Source: Lasiodiplodia sp. COLG20 (taxonomy: Eukaryota > Ascomycota > Dothideomycetes > Botryosphaeriales > Botryosphaeriaceae). From it: DNA of 64,000 nt. The notes under the pieces are model-generated. The model searched no databases. It was given only the letters and a program-made list of their open reading frames with translations, and was not told the DNA's origin. The stretch is from assembly GCA_009801085.1 (NCBI GenBank), contig VNWV01000003.1, positions 3,658,001-3,722,000 on the forward strand, in the 5' to 3' direction. Shown here piece after piece: positions 46,001 through 57,656 of this stretch (position 1 is its first letter; each line of letters starts with the position of its first letter). The translations under genes and the position numbers were made by a program.

Positions 46001-46953
46001 TTACGCCGCCGAACCATTTCCCTCGAACGTGCCGTAGCCGCCAGCTGTCTTCGTCTCTCCATCACCAACTCTCCGAGGCTCTCTGGCCATGCAATAGAGC
46101 ATGATACCATCTCCATCGTCGTCGCATTCCATCTCCTTCTTCAGCTCGAACCCAAACTTCTCGTAGATCGGCACGTTCGGGTCCTTCCTCGAGCTTTCCA
46201 AGTATGCTGGGATGCCCTGTTCATCTGCCATCTGCAGCACCTCCTCCATCAACGCTCTGCCGATGCCCTTGCCTTGGTACTCCGGAAGGATAGTTACGAT
46301 GTTGCAGAAGTAGTAGCCCTTCTCGCTGGTCCAAAGACGCGCCTGTGCCTTGGCCTGTGCATCTTTCCAGATCCAATAGCGGTGCACTCTGAGGCCACCG
46401 CGCCCAAACCGCAGATTCATCAGACCCTGTTGAAACCAGAGCACCCAGTTGCTATACCAGAGGGACCAGGAATCCGGTTGATCAGGCGGAGTCGGAGGTA
46501 GCCACATGGCCGTACCAAGAACCTTATCAGGGTCCGAGGAGCTTGGGTCTTTGGCAACGTAAAAGAGTCCATGCTTGATACCCCAGTAACAGCGAAGGGT
46601 AAGAGACTGGTGGTTTCGGGCGGGATTGAACTGATCATACTTTGTCAGCTGCATTTTCTCACCACTCTATCGCTCAGATACGTACTAGTCTGGACCCGAG
46701 TCCGAGACCATGAAGAACTCCTTGAGGTATAGGACGATCCAAAGAGAAGTAACGAAGAAGAGAGAGAAGAAGAAGAAAAAAAAGGAAAAGTTCGGGTGTA
46801 GCGCAGAAGAATCGAAGAGGGCAAATGGACTATTCATACCTGAGACTTATCAAACACCCAGTTCGAGTAAGGATCATCCGCAAACGCTTGCTGAATGGTG
46901 GTGATAGCACCGTCGATATCGGCGGGCGTCATGCGAGTGACCTTGATCGCCAT
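46001..46953 (-). CDS. GNAT-family N-acetyltransferase
   Basis: Two exons (46953-46840 and 46648-46001) with a 191-bp intron (GTATGA...AATGCAG) give 253 residues. The first exon holds the N-terminal strand and helix (IKVTRMTPADIDGAITTIQQAF). The second has the acetyl-CoA binding motif A, TILPEYQGKGIGRALMEEV, with the Q-x-x-G-x-G loop, and motif B ESSRKDPNVPIYEKFGFE. The acceptor substrate is unknown; this subgroup in fungi is often annotated only as GNAT. The coding strand of the intron carries a long pyrimidine tract (positions ~46751-46792 purine-rich on the plus strand), longer than usual introns in this window. The start ATG was chosen because IKVTRMTPAD is the typical N-terminal strand. 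Confidence 0.86.
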
Positions 46954-48929
46954 CTTGTTTTCTTTCTCTTTCAATACTTTGATACTTCGCTGATACTCTG
47001 TCGAACTAGCCGGGATCGTCTTTTCTCGTAAATATTTCGTCGCCAAAGTTCTCAAGGCTTGCCATCCAAGAACAAGGCGGAGAAAACCTCAGGGTGGTCT
47101 GTTATAGCGCTTGATATAGCAAGAGGTCGCGTCTCTTGCAGTCCGGTATGAGGAATGTGTGCAAAGAGCTTCGGTAGCCTCCGAGCAGATACCCTTATCG
47201 TCGGCGACTGAGGCGTGTGTACGAGCAGCTGATTGAACCTGTCTGTCCCCAATCGTCAGGTCCGAATGCGCAATGGAGATTTTGTCATCAAAGGTGCAAG
47301 AATCGACAGAGAAAAAGGAAGAGAAGAGCGTAGGCGAGCATCCAATGGAGATTTTGTAGCTGCGTCCCTTGCACGCCGCTACTCCGCTTATCCTTGCGAA
47401 AGTGGGGCAAGCGTGAATCTGTCAAAAGTACCCGCCCGTCTAACCGTATGCGGAAAGTCGACGCGGAACACTGTGGGACACGGAGTGCGCGGCTTCCAGC
47501 CTCCACAGGTGAGTGCAAGATTGCATGTCTTGTGTGGAATGTGAGCATATGTAGAGTACATTTGGCCCGTTAGAGATTTTTATGTAAACTCTTTGGTCTT
47601 GCGCTATCAACCACATATAGCCACGGCGGCATTCATATTCGCCGAGCACGGTTGAGATAAGAATGTCGGCGAATTTCTATGACTGAATTCTAGACGCTTT
47701 CTTTTCTATACTAGTCAGTCATCAGTGCTCGAGAGTTTTGGCGAGCTTGATAAAAAGCTGCAGCATTAAAAATCTTCTACCAAATTACCTAGCGGGTATT
47801 CTTCAAGAAATTCATGTTGAGCTATATGTAGACAAAATGTCACCATTTAGTCGGTATGTAAAATATTTCTTATTGATCTTGTGTTCTTCTCTCATTTACC
47901 CAAATTGACATTGCTAATGAGTGGACTCAATTCTCCCTTACACCGGAAAGAGGCCCTTCACTGTTTTACCCGCCAACCTTTCCCAGAACCAAGACAGTCT
48001 TGATCTTGGTTTCGGAAAAGCCGCGATAGCCGGTCCACCGCCGCGGCACCGTATAATAGCACCGCATTATCTGCCGCACGAGACCTCCTTCTCAAAGGAG
48101 AAGACCAGACCATCGCCGCTTACGATCTCGAATCATTGACGTAACATCGACTGCGCCACACGACACGTTTATGACCAGCATTCGCCCCCTAGGCCGCAAG
48201 TTTCGTTTCACCAAGGCCTTAACCAGCCTCTTAGCTTTCCTATAGCGCCAGAAAAGCCAAGTTCGTGCCGCCCCTCCCGTTTCATCATCCTACCGGAAGA
48301 GAAGTAATCCGGATCGGTTGGGCGCATGATGCCAGAATGAGGAAGGAGGAATTCAAATCGAGAAAAGTAAAACGACGATTAGCTCGTGTATCTGGTATGG
48401 TTGATTTTATTTCCATTTCTTTCTTCCCCCAGACGTGGACAGCTCGCTATACACAATAGGTATCAAGTTGGTATCAATAAAAGAAAGCCAAGACCAAAAC
48501 GCGTGTACATGCATCCACGATTTCCCTGTTCGCCAACCAGCAGCTCAATACGGTAAGACGCGTAGAAAAAGAAGCCCCGCATGAGTCCGGGAGGGAACTT
48601 TCTCGCTCCAATCATTCCCGACATGCGCACTGTGGACGCCTCTTCCTGTCATGCCAAAATCCGACCGACCGACCAACCAACCGACCCCCGAATCTTACCT
48701 AAAGGAGTGTTTTTAGACCAACATATGGACAGCCGTGATATTAAGAGGCGCATGCATGGCAGATTTGCCGTTCCAGCCAGTGGAGCATCCCAGCAAACGC
48801 CAAAGAAATGCGACTCAGATTAACATCTCATCTTGGACTCACATGTAGTGATTGACGACATTCCGCACCTTTCCCTTTTTTTCATGGCCGTGTGAAAGGC
48901 CGTAAATATTACTCGGATTTTTTTCTGGT
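46954..48929. other. Long intergenic region
   Basis: Nearly 2 kb with no convincing coding frame. A 15-bp direct repeat (CAATGGAGATTTTGT) occurs at 47271-47285 and 47343-47357. A short CCGA/CCAA tetranucleotide run lies at about 48660-48686. Bases 47640-47900 are AT-rich. No tRNA-like B box was found. Confidence 0.4.
48660..48686. repeat. CCGA/CCAA tetranucleotide microsatellite
   Basis: Six to seven imperfect 4-base units in a row (CCGACCGACCGACCAACCAA and on). Short and non-coding. Confidence 0.75.
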
Positions 48930-50820
48930 TTAAAATGCAGAAGGGATCATATGTGCGTCCAACACCTCGCTCGGCACCAAGCTTCCTCTCGGAATCTTGA
49001 CCTCAGTGCCGGGATGCTGACGGAAGACCGTTTGATCGCTGTATGACGTGTTCTGGCGCTGGTGGTACGCCGCTCCCCCTGGTTTGTACTGGCTGGGCAC
49101 CGCGGGGACGGTAGGAACGCTGGAAGCGGGGATTTCTGGCTGCCAGCCAGCCTGTCCTTCGTCAACCTGGCCGAGACCGCCATTGGTGCTGGTGCTCTGG
49201 CGGTAAGACCAGTGCGGCTGCTCACGCAGCTGCGTTGACGGGATGCGGCCCGTCTGGTTGCCGACCCACGAGTCAACAGTGCGGAATCGCGCTACACTGC
49301 TCCTCTCCGTTGGCGCTATGCTGGAGCGTCCGACCGAGTGTGGCGTTGTGGGCTCGATGGGGGTCGGTGGGGCTTGAGACGACTGCGTCCAGCTGAAGCG
49401 GCTTTCGTAGCTGGGCTCCTTCTTGTTAGCGGTAAAGCGCCGGCTTGTCGTGAAGTTCTGGTATGTCGGCCCAGGGGCCTCGGGCGAGACGATGTCATCA
49501 CGCTCTGCGCTATAGCGGCTTTGCCCTTGACTGCTCTTGTACGATTCGGATCTCTGAATAGGCAACGATGGTGTCGAGCCATCATAATTGCTTCTCGACA
49601 AGAACGATGGCTGCTGGGATTGCAGGGGCAGCAAGGTCGGCGAGCTTGAACCACTAGAGCGAGCGTTGGACGGAGCTCTCGAAAGATTTCGCGGTGGTGT
49701 GGTGTCGTTCAGGAAACTGCGAGTGGTCTCCTGAGGTGTGCTCGGACGAAGACCCAAAGAGCCGCTAGTTGGATTCAAGTTAGCCTCGAGACCGGGTTGA
49801 AACGACGGGCATCAAAACAATTCTTGAATGCACGACGAAGCTGCCTTGACTTACCCGAAAAAATCACGCTGGCCGCTATCAGGACGGTAAGAGACCTGAG
49901 GCGGTTGCGGAAGGGGCATGCTCTCCTTATCATCCGATATGTAGGCCGGCATGCGGTGGACAGCAGGCTTCGCAATGTCATAGGTACGGTCCGGCCGACC
50001 GCGGGAGCGCCGCGACATCTGTACCAGATCGCGGAAAGTGAGTCCCTTCTTCCGCATCGTGTACACGCCCCAGATTATCAACACAATAAGCAAAGTCGCA
50101 CCTAATTGGGATTAGATGGCGCGATATCATATGGGGAGGGAATTACGCACCAATAGAGCCAGCAGCGATTAGAGTATGCTCAGTCGTCTGCGAGATGCCC
50201 GAGGAGGGCGGCTTCGGGGGAGGAGGACCACCCATAACCCAAACTTCTCCAGATTGTTCGGCACCATTCGGCGCAGACAGTGAAGGCGCAGCGGTGTCCG
50301 AGGATAGCTGCGCCGCGGCAGTGCCAGAAGCACCGGTCGGCCTCGGGCCCCTGGTCAAAGCGGGTCCGGTAGGGTCTTCGTCTGGCTCGTCGCTATCACT
50401 GTCGTCCTCCTCTCCTCTGTTGGTAGGATTGAAAGCCGAAGTGGGAGCGGCGAGAACGCTAGTTGACCAGGTCGACGAGAGTCCGGTAGGTGCTAGTTGC
50501 GATAGAGCACTGGTTGTGGGGGCGGCGGTAGTTGGCGAGGGCACGGGAGAGGTCTCGGGGGACGATGCTCCTGACGAACTGGCCGAGCTTTCGTCACCTT
50601 CGGCTTCGTCGTCGGATGAGGAATCTTCCCCCTCCAATTCCGCGTCTTCGTCATCGCTGAGAGGCTCCGGCGCCTGTGCCGGGTTTTCCTGCTGGGGCCC
50701 CCGCTGCGCAATTGCTTGCAATTTGGTGGCGAGGGCCTCGCGCAGCTCCAGTGGCGGAACAGGATAACCGTATTGCGATCTGCGGATCGGCCCGGTGCGC
50801 CGTGGGCGTGAGAAGGACAT
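48930..50820 (-). CDS. Single-pass membrane protein with long disordered regions, unknown function
   Basis: Three exons (50820-50151, 50101-49855, 49764-48930) with introns of 49 and 90 bp give 583 residues. The splice sites restore GSIG|GATLLIVLIIWG and RDFFG|GSLGLRPS. The N-terminal ~220 residues are Ser/Pro/Thr/Asp/Glu-rich with acidic runs. One membrane helix (ATLLIVLIIWGVYTM, around residue 226) is followed by basic RKKG and a ~340-residue Ser/Pro/Gln-rich tail. No signal peptide is visible, and the in-frame sequence upstream of the ATG gives none. I recognise no domain. By layout it may be a plasma-membrane or endomembrane adaptor with an uncleaved signal-anchor (inference). A first exon further upstream that supplies a signal peptide remains possible. 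Confidence 0.65.
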
Positions 50821-52894
50821 GTTGACTTTGGATGTGGTGAAGTTGCTGGCCACGCTCGTTGCTACCGCGTATCTGGGCTTTCCAATACCATGCCTCTGGG
50901 GAAGAAGACGCGCTAAAGACGGACGGACGCCGGGGCTTTGCAGCAGCGGCGCGGACGAAAAACTAGGAATATGAGATTAAAGAAAGCGCAGACCGGCTGC
51001 TCTACGGCGGAGAAAGAACGAAGACGGGCGAAAGAAAGTAAGTAATGAGAGAAGTCGAACGTAGAGGCTCGGCGCGAGAGCGTCAGCGGGCGCAAGACAG
51101 GTAGCCAGTTTGGTGGGCGGGTAGAGAATAAGAGGAGCCGCACGGGACGCTGGCTGGCGACGAGAGGCGTTTGGGCCCCTTCGGCCCCGGGGCGGATGCT
51201 ATTGCTATGCGCAACATCACGGCGATCCGAGGCGATGCGATGCCCTTGCCCAGACTGGTGGTGTCGCGGACCTCTCCTGGGCGGAGCAAGAGATGTTTCA
51301 GATGCAGTCTCAGGAGCCAGGGCCAGCCAAAGACCGAGCGCGTAGCGGGCACTGCCGAGATGAGTCTCGTACGGCCGAGGGCCTTGCTGAGAGTGGAAAG
51401 CGCCGAGCACGTGAGGAGGCGTGGTGATGGCTGTGGTGGAGAGCGGCTGTGGTGGTGGTGAAATGGTCGCTAGGCGGCCCAAACCTCTCAGGCCCGCACT
51501 GCAGTCTTTCCCTTTTCAACCGGAACTGTCCTGCTTCTCTCGCCTCCACACCTAGTTTCACGGCGCCTCGCAGACCGTCGCTGCTCGGCTATCGTGTGTT
51601 CTGCTAGGCGCCTTCCTGCATTTTTCAGTCTGTTTGTCTCACGTAGAGAGACGGAAGAGGCTAATCCTCTGGCGTTGAGGGCAGCACGAATCAGAGAACA
51701 AAGTTTGAGTTAGCGAACCCCAGAGGCCCGCAAGCGAGACGCTTGGCTCTCTCCGCCTTGCTCGCTGTCACGTACTGGTCAATAGTTGATGAAAGCCGTG
51801 ATTTCGGACGAACCTCCTGCCTTAATGTCCGGCATATAGGCTGGTCTGGGTGGATCTGTTTATGCTTGTTTACAAATGGCTACGTGTGAGTGAACGCACC
51901 GCCAAGTCGACTTTGATTGCGCGCGCACCTTCTTAACCCCGCACGTGGAACTCTCTAGTCACGTCTCCCCCTCTTTCTTGCTCAGGAAGCAGACAGCCCA
52001 ATATCGAGGTATGCGACCGTTGCGCGCACATTTGCGCAGCCGCTGGACGAGGAGCGAGATTGGAGGAGATGGCTGTGCACGCGAATTTGGAGAGGGCCGG
52101 AACAGCTCCTTTCATTCCAGACCCGGCCGTAGTTCCACCGCCCGCTATGAGATGCCTGTCCACTAATCACACCACTACAAAAATCCCGCCGGTAGTCCTC
52201 CATTTGCCGGCCGTTTTGCTCTCTGGTCAACTTTTTGAGCGCCATGCATATTCACAACGCAACATTCTGCTGACAAAAAACTGCCGGACGACATAATCCA
52301 CCACACCCTGACGCGGACCGGCTTCTGGATTGCGTTAGGCATCCGATAACCTTCACTGGCCAGGTCCGAATTTAGAAACCAATGAGTCGCACCGCTCGCT
52401 GACCGTCGATCTCACATCCGTCAGCCCTACGCTAGTTCCCAGAACAGTTCCGAGAGCCCCCAGCCTCGCCTTCGCCTTGCGCGCTCCTCTCCTCCTTTTC
52501 CCAGAGAACCCGCGCCGTACCGCGCGCGCTCGCAGACGCAGCTTCACTCGTTCGCCGTTGTCTTACCAATTCCTTGCGCCAACATCGCGCATTCCGTCAG
52601 CAGTTTGTCTTTCCATTACGTTCGTTCTCACAGATCGCGCTGCAACCCCGCATTGAAGGAGACATTGCGGCGCAGCGGGTGTGGATTAGGTAGCATGGCA
52701 GAGCTGAGAAAAACGAACACGGAGTCAAGCTATATATCTCACCATCGCGCGAATTGCTCGTAACCTTGCCATCCACTCTTCTCCTACCGCGACACATTCG
52801 GACGAAAGAGAATAAGGGGAAAGAAGACGGAAGAGCACCTAACATTCCTTACCTGTTCACTTTTTTTTGATTCTCCCCCAAAAACACAAACATC
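50821..52894. other. Long intergenic region between divergent genes
   Basis: About 2 kb between the start of the membrane-protein gene and the start of the NmrA-like gene. Only short overlapping frames rich in Arg/Ser. A T-run occurs at 52860-52868, just before the NmrA-like ATG. No RNA gene or transposon motif was recognised. Confidence 0.4.
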
Positions 52895-53984
52895 ATGGCC
52901 ACCGGCAAACCTCCAGTCGAGTTTCTCATTACCGGCGCCACGGGCGGTCTCGGCACGGCGATCCTGTCGACGCTGCTCAAAAACGGCGTGCCGACGTCCG
53001 CCATCGCCGTCGGCTCCACTCGCGAACACCTGGGATCAACGTACGAGTCGCGCGGCTTGCAGTTCCGACACACCAACTTCGAGAGCATCACGTCGCTGAT
53101 GCGCGCCTTTCAGGGCGTCAAGAAGCTCTTTTTCGTCTCGACCAACACCTTCGACAACGAGAAGCGCAAACAGCAGCACCACAATGTCGTCACCGCGGCC
53201 GAGCAGGCCGGCGTGGGGCGTGTTTACTACTCCAGCCTTGGCATTGGTGGTGTCGACGGCCAACCGTGGGATGTCGAACTGATGGTGGCGCATCTCGAGA
53301 CGGAGAAGATGCTGCGCCAGTCGCAGCTCGTGTGGACCATCGTGCGTGAAGGCGTGTATGCGGACGCGTTTCCCGTGTTTTTGAATTGGTATCCCAAGGA
53401 TCCGCAGCAGGTGCTGTACTTGCCGTGCGACGGTGAGGTGGCGTTTGCGCTGCGCGACGAGCTGGGCGAGGCGACGGCGAAGTTGATGATGGTAGATGGA
53501 TTTGAAAGGCAGAACGTACGTGATCTCATGTCTGCTCCTCTTTTACGGGGTAGTTGACTTGCCAATCCGCTGATCACTAACCGCCCTGCAGGTTCTTCTC
53601 ACCGGCCCGCGCGCCGTCAAGCTATCAACCCTAGCGAGCGTGATCAACCAGGCCTCCAGCCGCGCGGTGCGCATCGAGTACGTCTCGGACGAGGAATACG
53701 TCAAGCGCAGTGCGAACAGGGACATCGGTGGCAAAGGCGAGGCATTTTTCCGCAATTGGGTGTCGTTGCTGCACAGCTTCGAGGCGGGCAAGGCCGCTAC
53801 CGTGTCCCCGTTGATGGGCCAATTGCTGGGTCGCCCGCCAAGGGACGGCGAGCAGGCGGTGCGGCTGTTGCTACAGCGCGAAAGAGACTATACCTGGCAT
53901 CAGAATTACGCCAAAAAGGGGGAGAAGGGAGCTGCCAAGGGGTCCATAACCGAGTTCATGAAGATGGGATGTTGTTTCGTTTGA
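52895..53984 (+). CDS. NmrA-like NAD(P)-binding protein (atypical SDR)
   Basis: Two exons (52895-53515 and 53592-53984) with a 76-bp intron (GTACGT...CCTGCAG) give 337 residues. The N-terminus has the Rossmann loop ITGATGGLGTAIL (G-x-x-G-x-x-G), followed by GVKKLFFVSTNTF and VGRVYYSSLGIGG, the usual NmrA/HSCARG positions. There is no YxxxK catalytic pair, so it may be a redox-sensing regulator or a quinone-oxidoreductase-like protein instead of a classical dehydrogenase. NmrA itself controls the nitrogen regulator AreA, but this protein is a distant family member and that role is not implied. The C-terminus (EFMKMGCCFV) carries a near-terminal Cys pair. Confidence 0.88.
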
Positions 53985-54835
53985 GGTATGAAGAGGGAAC
54001 GAGGAAGATGACGTCGTATAACTAGGGATGCGCTGAGAAGGCCATCTTTTGGGTTGGAGGATTAGCGTGTTTTGTCATTTTGATCTACAGTTCATCAAGC
54101 GGGAACAGGCGATAGGCAGGAGGGCGTACAAGCTACTAATGAAATGATTCCCCCAGTGTCTCACGAAGGAAGATCGGAATGGAGCATGAAGGCCTGCAAA
54201 CAAGCATTCGGAATTCTTGGACCATTTGTCTTGGTCCTCTCTTGGCACCAAGTCCTCGGCGTGTCTGCCCGAGACTCAGCCGGATATGGCTCCGGCGGCA
54301 ACGAAGTACGGGACCTCGCACCTCGCATTGAGCAAAACGAAAACGAAAATCCGCCCGCACACTCTTCGTGATGTAATCTGTACCTTCTGATGTGCTAGCA
54401 CCTGTCACGTGTTACCCCTCCATCCCCACTTGGCCGTGCGCCTCCACGCCTTGGACCTTCCTGCCCACCGCGGGAAATACCTTCCCACGGTTCACCCGGA
54501 ATCCCAACGGCGATTGGCGCCAGTTTGGGACACCGCGCGCCGTCGGCTTTTGACTTCCAAAGGCAATCGCAAATGGGCTACTCTCGTGATTTGTTCATCA
54601 GCGGCGCACGCTCTTGAGAAGTGGAGATTTGGTTGGTAATAGGTCATCAGCTCATCAAGTCGGGAGTAGACATCATGGATACCAAGAGAAAAATATTTAG
54701 AAGACAAAAGGGAGTGACTCCCGCCGTGAAGTGTTCTCATTATCCGCCTTGTCCCTTCTCCAATTACCCAGACCCAACCCCGCTCCAAGAGCTTATAACA
54801 TACGTCTTTCTCCTCCCTCAAGCAAAGCAACAACC
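53985..54835. other. Intergenic, with one weak small-ORF candidate
   Basis: This lies between two plus-strand genes. It contains the weak 61-codon frame at 54186-54371 listed separately. A TATAA-like element (GCTTATAACA) sits about 45 bases upstream of the next ATG. Confidence 0.4.
54186..54371 (+). CDS. Possible small secreted peptide (weak)
   Basis: A 61-codon frame that begins MKACKQAFGILGPFVLVLS, which reads like a signal peptide with a plausible cut after VSA. The remaining ~37 residues are Gly/Asn/Glu-rich without cysteines. There is no family match and no independent support, so chance is a real possibility. Confidence 0.18.
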   Translation: MKACKQAFGILGPFVLVLSWHQVLGVSARDSAGYGSGGNEVRDLAPRIEQNENENPPAHSS

Positions 54836-56511
54836 ATGGCGAGCAAGACCTTCAACTTCGGTATCATCGGCTACGGCCTGTCGGCCAAGATCTTCCACAT
54901 CCCGCACCTGACGTCGATCCCGTCGTTCAAGCTGTACGGCATCGTGCAGCGGACGCCCAAGGCCGGCGACGACTGCGGCGCGGACCACCCGACGGCTAAG
55001 TCGTGGCGCAGCGCGGACGAGCTGTTCGCCGACGCGGCCGTCGACGTCGTCGTCGTGACCACGCCGCCGGACTCGCACTTCGCCCTGACCAAGCGCGCGC
55101 TCGAGACGGGCAAGCACGTCGTCGTCGAGAAGCCGTTCGTGCCGACCCATGCCGAGGCCGCGGAGCTGGTGGCGCTGGCCCGCGAGAAGGGGCGCCAGAT
55201 CGCCGTGTATCAGAGTGCGTAGCAAGATAACCTTTTTCCTTGTTGCTCTTTATATTCTGAGACGCTTTCCGTCCCTGTTTACCCCCTCGTCCACCAATCA
55301 TGTGCGCATTAATGCGAATAAACCTTCCTCTTTCACATTGTCGCGCCAATCACCATTCTTAGCGCCGTCACCTCAGTCAATGCATCAAGACCGCCTCCTG
55401 CGCCACACCCCGCGAAGATCAGGTTGCAGGACTGCACACCTTACCTGCCTCATCCGCGCCAAGATAATCCGGCACGCCTAAGACTCCAGACACATCAAGG
55501 CCCAAGACCACCTCTGTCTTAGAAAGCAGAAGAAAAGGCTTGAGTCACTGGGCGTTTCGCGTGCTGTTTTGTCTTGGCGGGGATCTCAGGCAGCCGGTAG
55601 ATCACTACCTTTCTCCGTGGAAAAGTCCTTGCAATTCACACTACGCATCTTGGGGGATTGGGCAAAAGGAACGGCAGTTGGACGAGGACGCGCAGGATGC
55701 GTCCCGCCACAACCGCAATGTCTCACTCCCAAACGCACAACAATGAGCACTATTCTTCCATGCCGAGCCGCTTGCTGACCTGAATCTTCTTCTCGCGTAT
55801 CCAGACAGGCGATGGGACGCCGACTTCGTGACGCTGCGCCAGCTGCTTGCCGACGGCACGCTGGGCCGCATCGTCGACTTCAACACGCACTTCGACCGCT
55901 ACTCGCCCACGCTGCGCGCCGGCTGGAAGGCTGAGACGCGCCCGGGCAACGGCGCCATCTACGACCTCGGCACGCACCTGCTCGACCAGGTCGTCACGCT
56001 CTTCGGCCTGCCCGCGCGCATCACCGCCTTCCTCGGCAACACGCGCGGCGACGCGCCCCTCAGCGCCGGTCACGCCGAGCCGGGCGACTCGTTCACCGTG
56101 CACCTTCACTACGCAAACGGCATGCTCGCCACGGCGCGCGCGGCGGTGCTGAGCGCCGAGGAAGAGCAGCTGCGCTACTGGGTCCGCGGCGACAAGGGCA
56201 GCTTCAAGAAGTTCCACCTGGATGTGCAGGAGGATCAGTTGTTGGCTGGTCTTCGGCCTGGCCAGGAGGGTTACGGTGTTGACCCGGAGAGTCACCATGG
56301 TACTGTGACGCTGATCAAGGACGGCAAGCCGGTGCGCCAGACGCATGCCACCCTGCCGCCCAAGACCTATGTCGAGTACTACCGCATCTTGGAGAAGGCA
56401 TACAACGGCGAAGGTGAGGTGCCAGTCAAGGCAGAGGAGGCAGCGGCAGTCATTCGGTTGGTCGAACTGGCGAAGGAGAGCTCCAAGCTCGGGAAGACTC
56501 TTGACGTCTAA
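54836..56511 (+). CDS. Gfo/Idh/MocA-family NAD(P)-dependent oxidoreductase (first copy)
   Basis: Two exons (54836-55214 and 55805-56511) give 361 residues. The intron is 590 bp (GTGCGT...TATCCAG), the longest in the window, and falls inside a conserved block: IAVYQ|NRRWDADF. The N-terminal Rossmann loop is GIIGYGLSAKIFHIP, with the family motif VVVEKPF at about residues 97-103. The catalytic-domain part shows DLGTHLLDQV with the usual His. The enzyme should oxidise or reduce a sugar, inositol or related polyol with NAD(P); it most resembles the YdgJ/inositol-dehydrogenase branch, substrate unknown. No signal peptide, so cytosolic. It is not closely similar to the second family member at 58.6-60.0 kb. 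Confidence 0.9.
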
Positions 56512-56690
56512 GTCGTGTTGTTTATTCGCAGTCAAGTCTGGTATTCTTCAAATCTATACCTGTTTTCCAATGTCAACATCCGGGCGCGACCATCTGTAAT
56601 GCGCACGACTCATTCCAAGCCCGGCGTTGTCAGCAATGTTGAATTCGCCTAGCAAATATGCTTTAACTGTTGTGTATTCCCTTCCGCTCC

Positions 56691-57430
56691 TTATTCCTCA
56701 GTGAAAGTCTTATATTCCTCAGCGCTCATCAAGCCCTCGGTGGGGTCGGCGCCGTCAGCCAGTTCCAGCTTTGCGATCCAGCCGTCGCCCTCGGGGCTCT
56801 TGTTGATGGTGGCCGGCTTCGCCTCCAGGTCCTTGTTGACTTCAATGACCTTGCCCGGCAGCGGGGTCAGGATGTCGGAGGCGCTCTTGACCGACTCGAC
56901 GGCGCCAATGGCATCGTGGCCGCTGAATTCGGTGTCGGGGACGGGGAGCTCGACGAAGACGACATCGCCCAGCGCGTTGGCGGCGTAGTGGGAGATTCCC
57001 AGGGTGACTGTTTATCGAAAGCAAAAGTTATTATGTATTGCGCAAAGATAATAATCACGCCGAACCGGCGAGTCATTCGGTCGGAGGGAATGGCGGGAGG
57101 GAATGGCGAGAGCTCATCGGCGGGGTTGAATTTGGATGCAGTGAAGGCAGAACAGAGGGAACAACGCACAAGTCTTGCCGTCGGCGGCCAGCTCAACCCA
57201 CTCGTGGTCCTGGGTGTACTTCTTCTCCCAAACTGCAGGTGCGTGGTTAGCGGCTAGCATCGGCGGGCGAGGGGCTCTCGGGCGGACGCACTGGGAGCCG
57301 ATGCGGAGAACTGCCTGAAGCTCTGCTTGCTCCAAGCTGGTGCTGCGCTCCGGCAAGCAAAGGGGCGCGGTGCGCGGGCAGCGGAGGTCAATTGGCGGGC
57401 AGCGCGAGCGATTGAGGACCGGGCAGCCAT
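56691..57430 (-). CDS. GCV3: Glycine cleavage system H protein, mitochondrial
   Basis: Three exons (57430-57292, 57232-57170, 57007-56691) with introns of 59 and 162 bp give 172 residues. The first exon is an Arg/Ala/Ser-rich mitochondrial presequence (ARAARQLTSAARAPRPF, then FRQFSASAP). The mature part starts near WEKKYTQDHEWVEL and has LGISHYAANALGDVVFVELP and the lipoylation site AVESVKSASD with Lys108. The lipoyl arm carries the aminomethyl group between the P, T and L proteins of the glycine decarboxylase complex in the matrix. The second intron contains a short GGAGGGAATGGC tandem duplication near 57082-57108. It is divergent from the bS6m gene across 226 bp. Confidence 0.95.
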
Positions 57431-57656
57431 TTTTTCTGTGGTGTGAGGCGGAGGATTTCGGTGGTTGTGATAAGAGTAGCGTTCGGCGAGTAGAGCTTCG
57501 ATGACGAGAATAGATGGCTCGTGCATGCGGCGCGCCGCCGGAATCATGAGCGGCGAGTGGAGAAACGAATGACCGGTCGGTGGCCGGCGCTCGCGACTTT
57601 CTTAGAGACTGACGGATGTGCAGACGCGTGCTGAGCCGCTCACCCCCGCCGCCATC
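57431..57656. promoter_or_regulatory. Shared divergent promoter of two mitochondrial-protein genes
   Basis: A 226-bp gap between the start codons of the H-protein gene and the bS6m gene. Both products go to mitochondria, so a common regulator is plausible but not shown. Confidence 0.5.
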
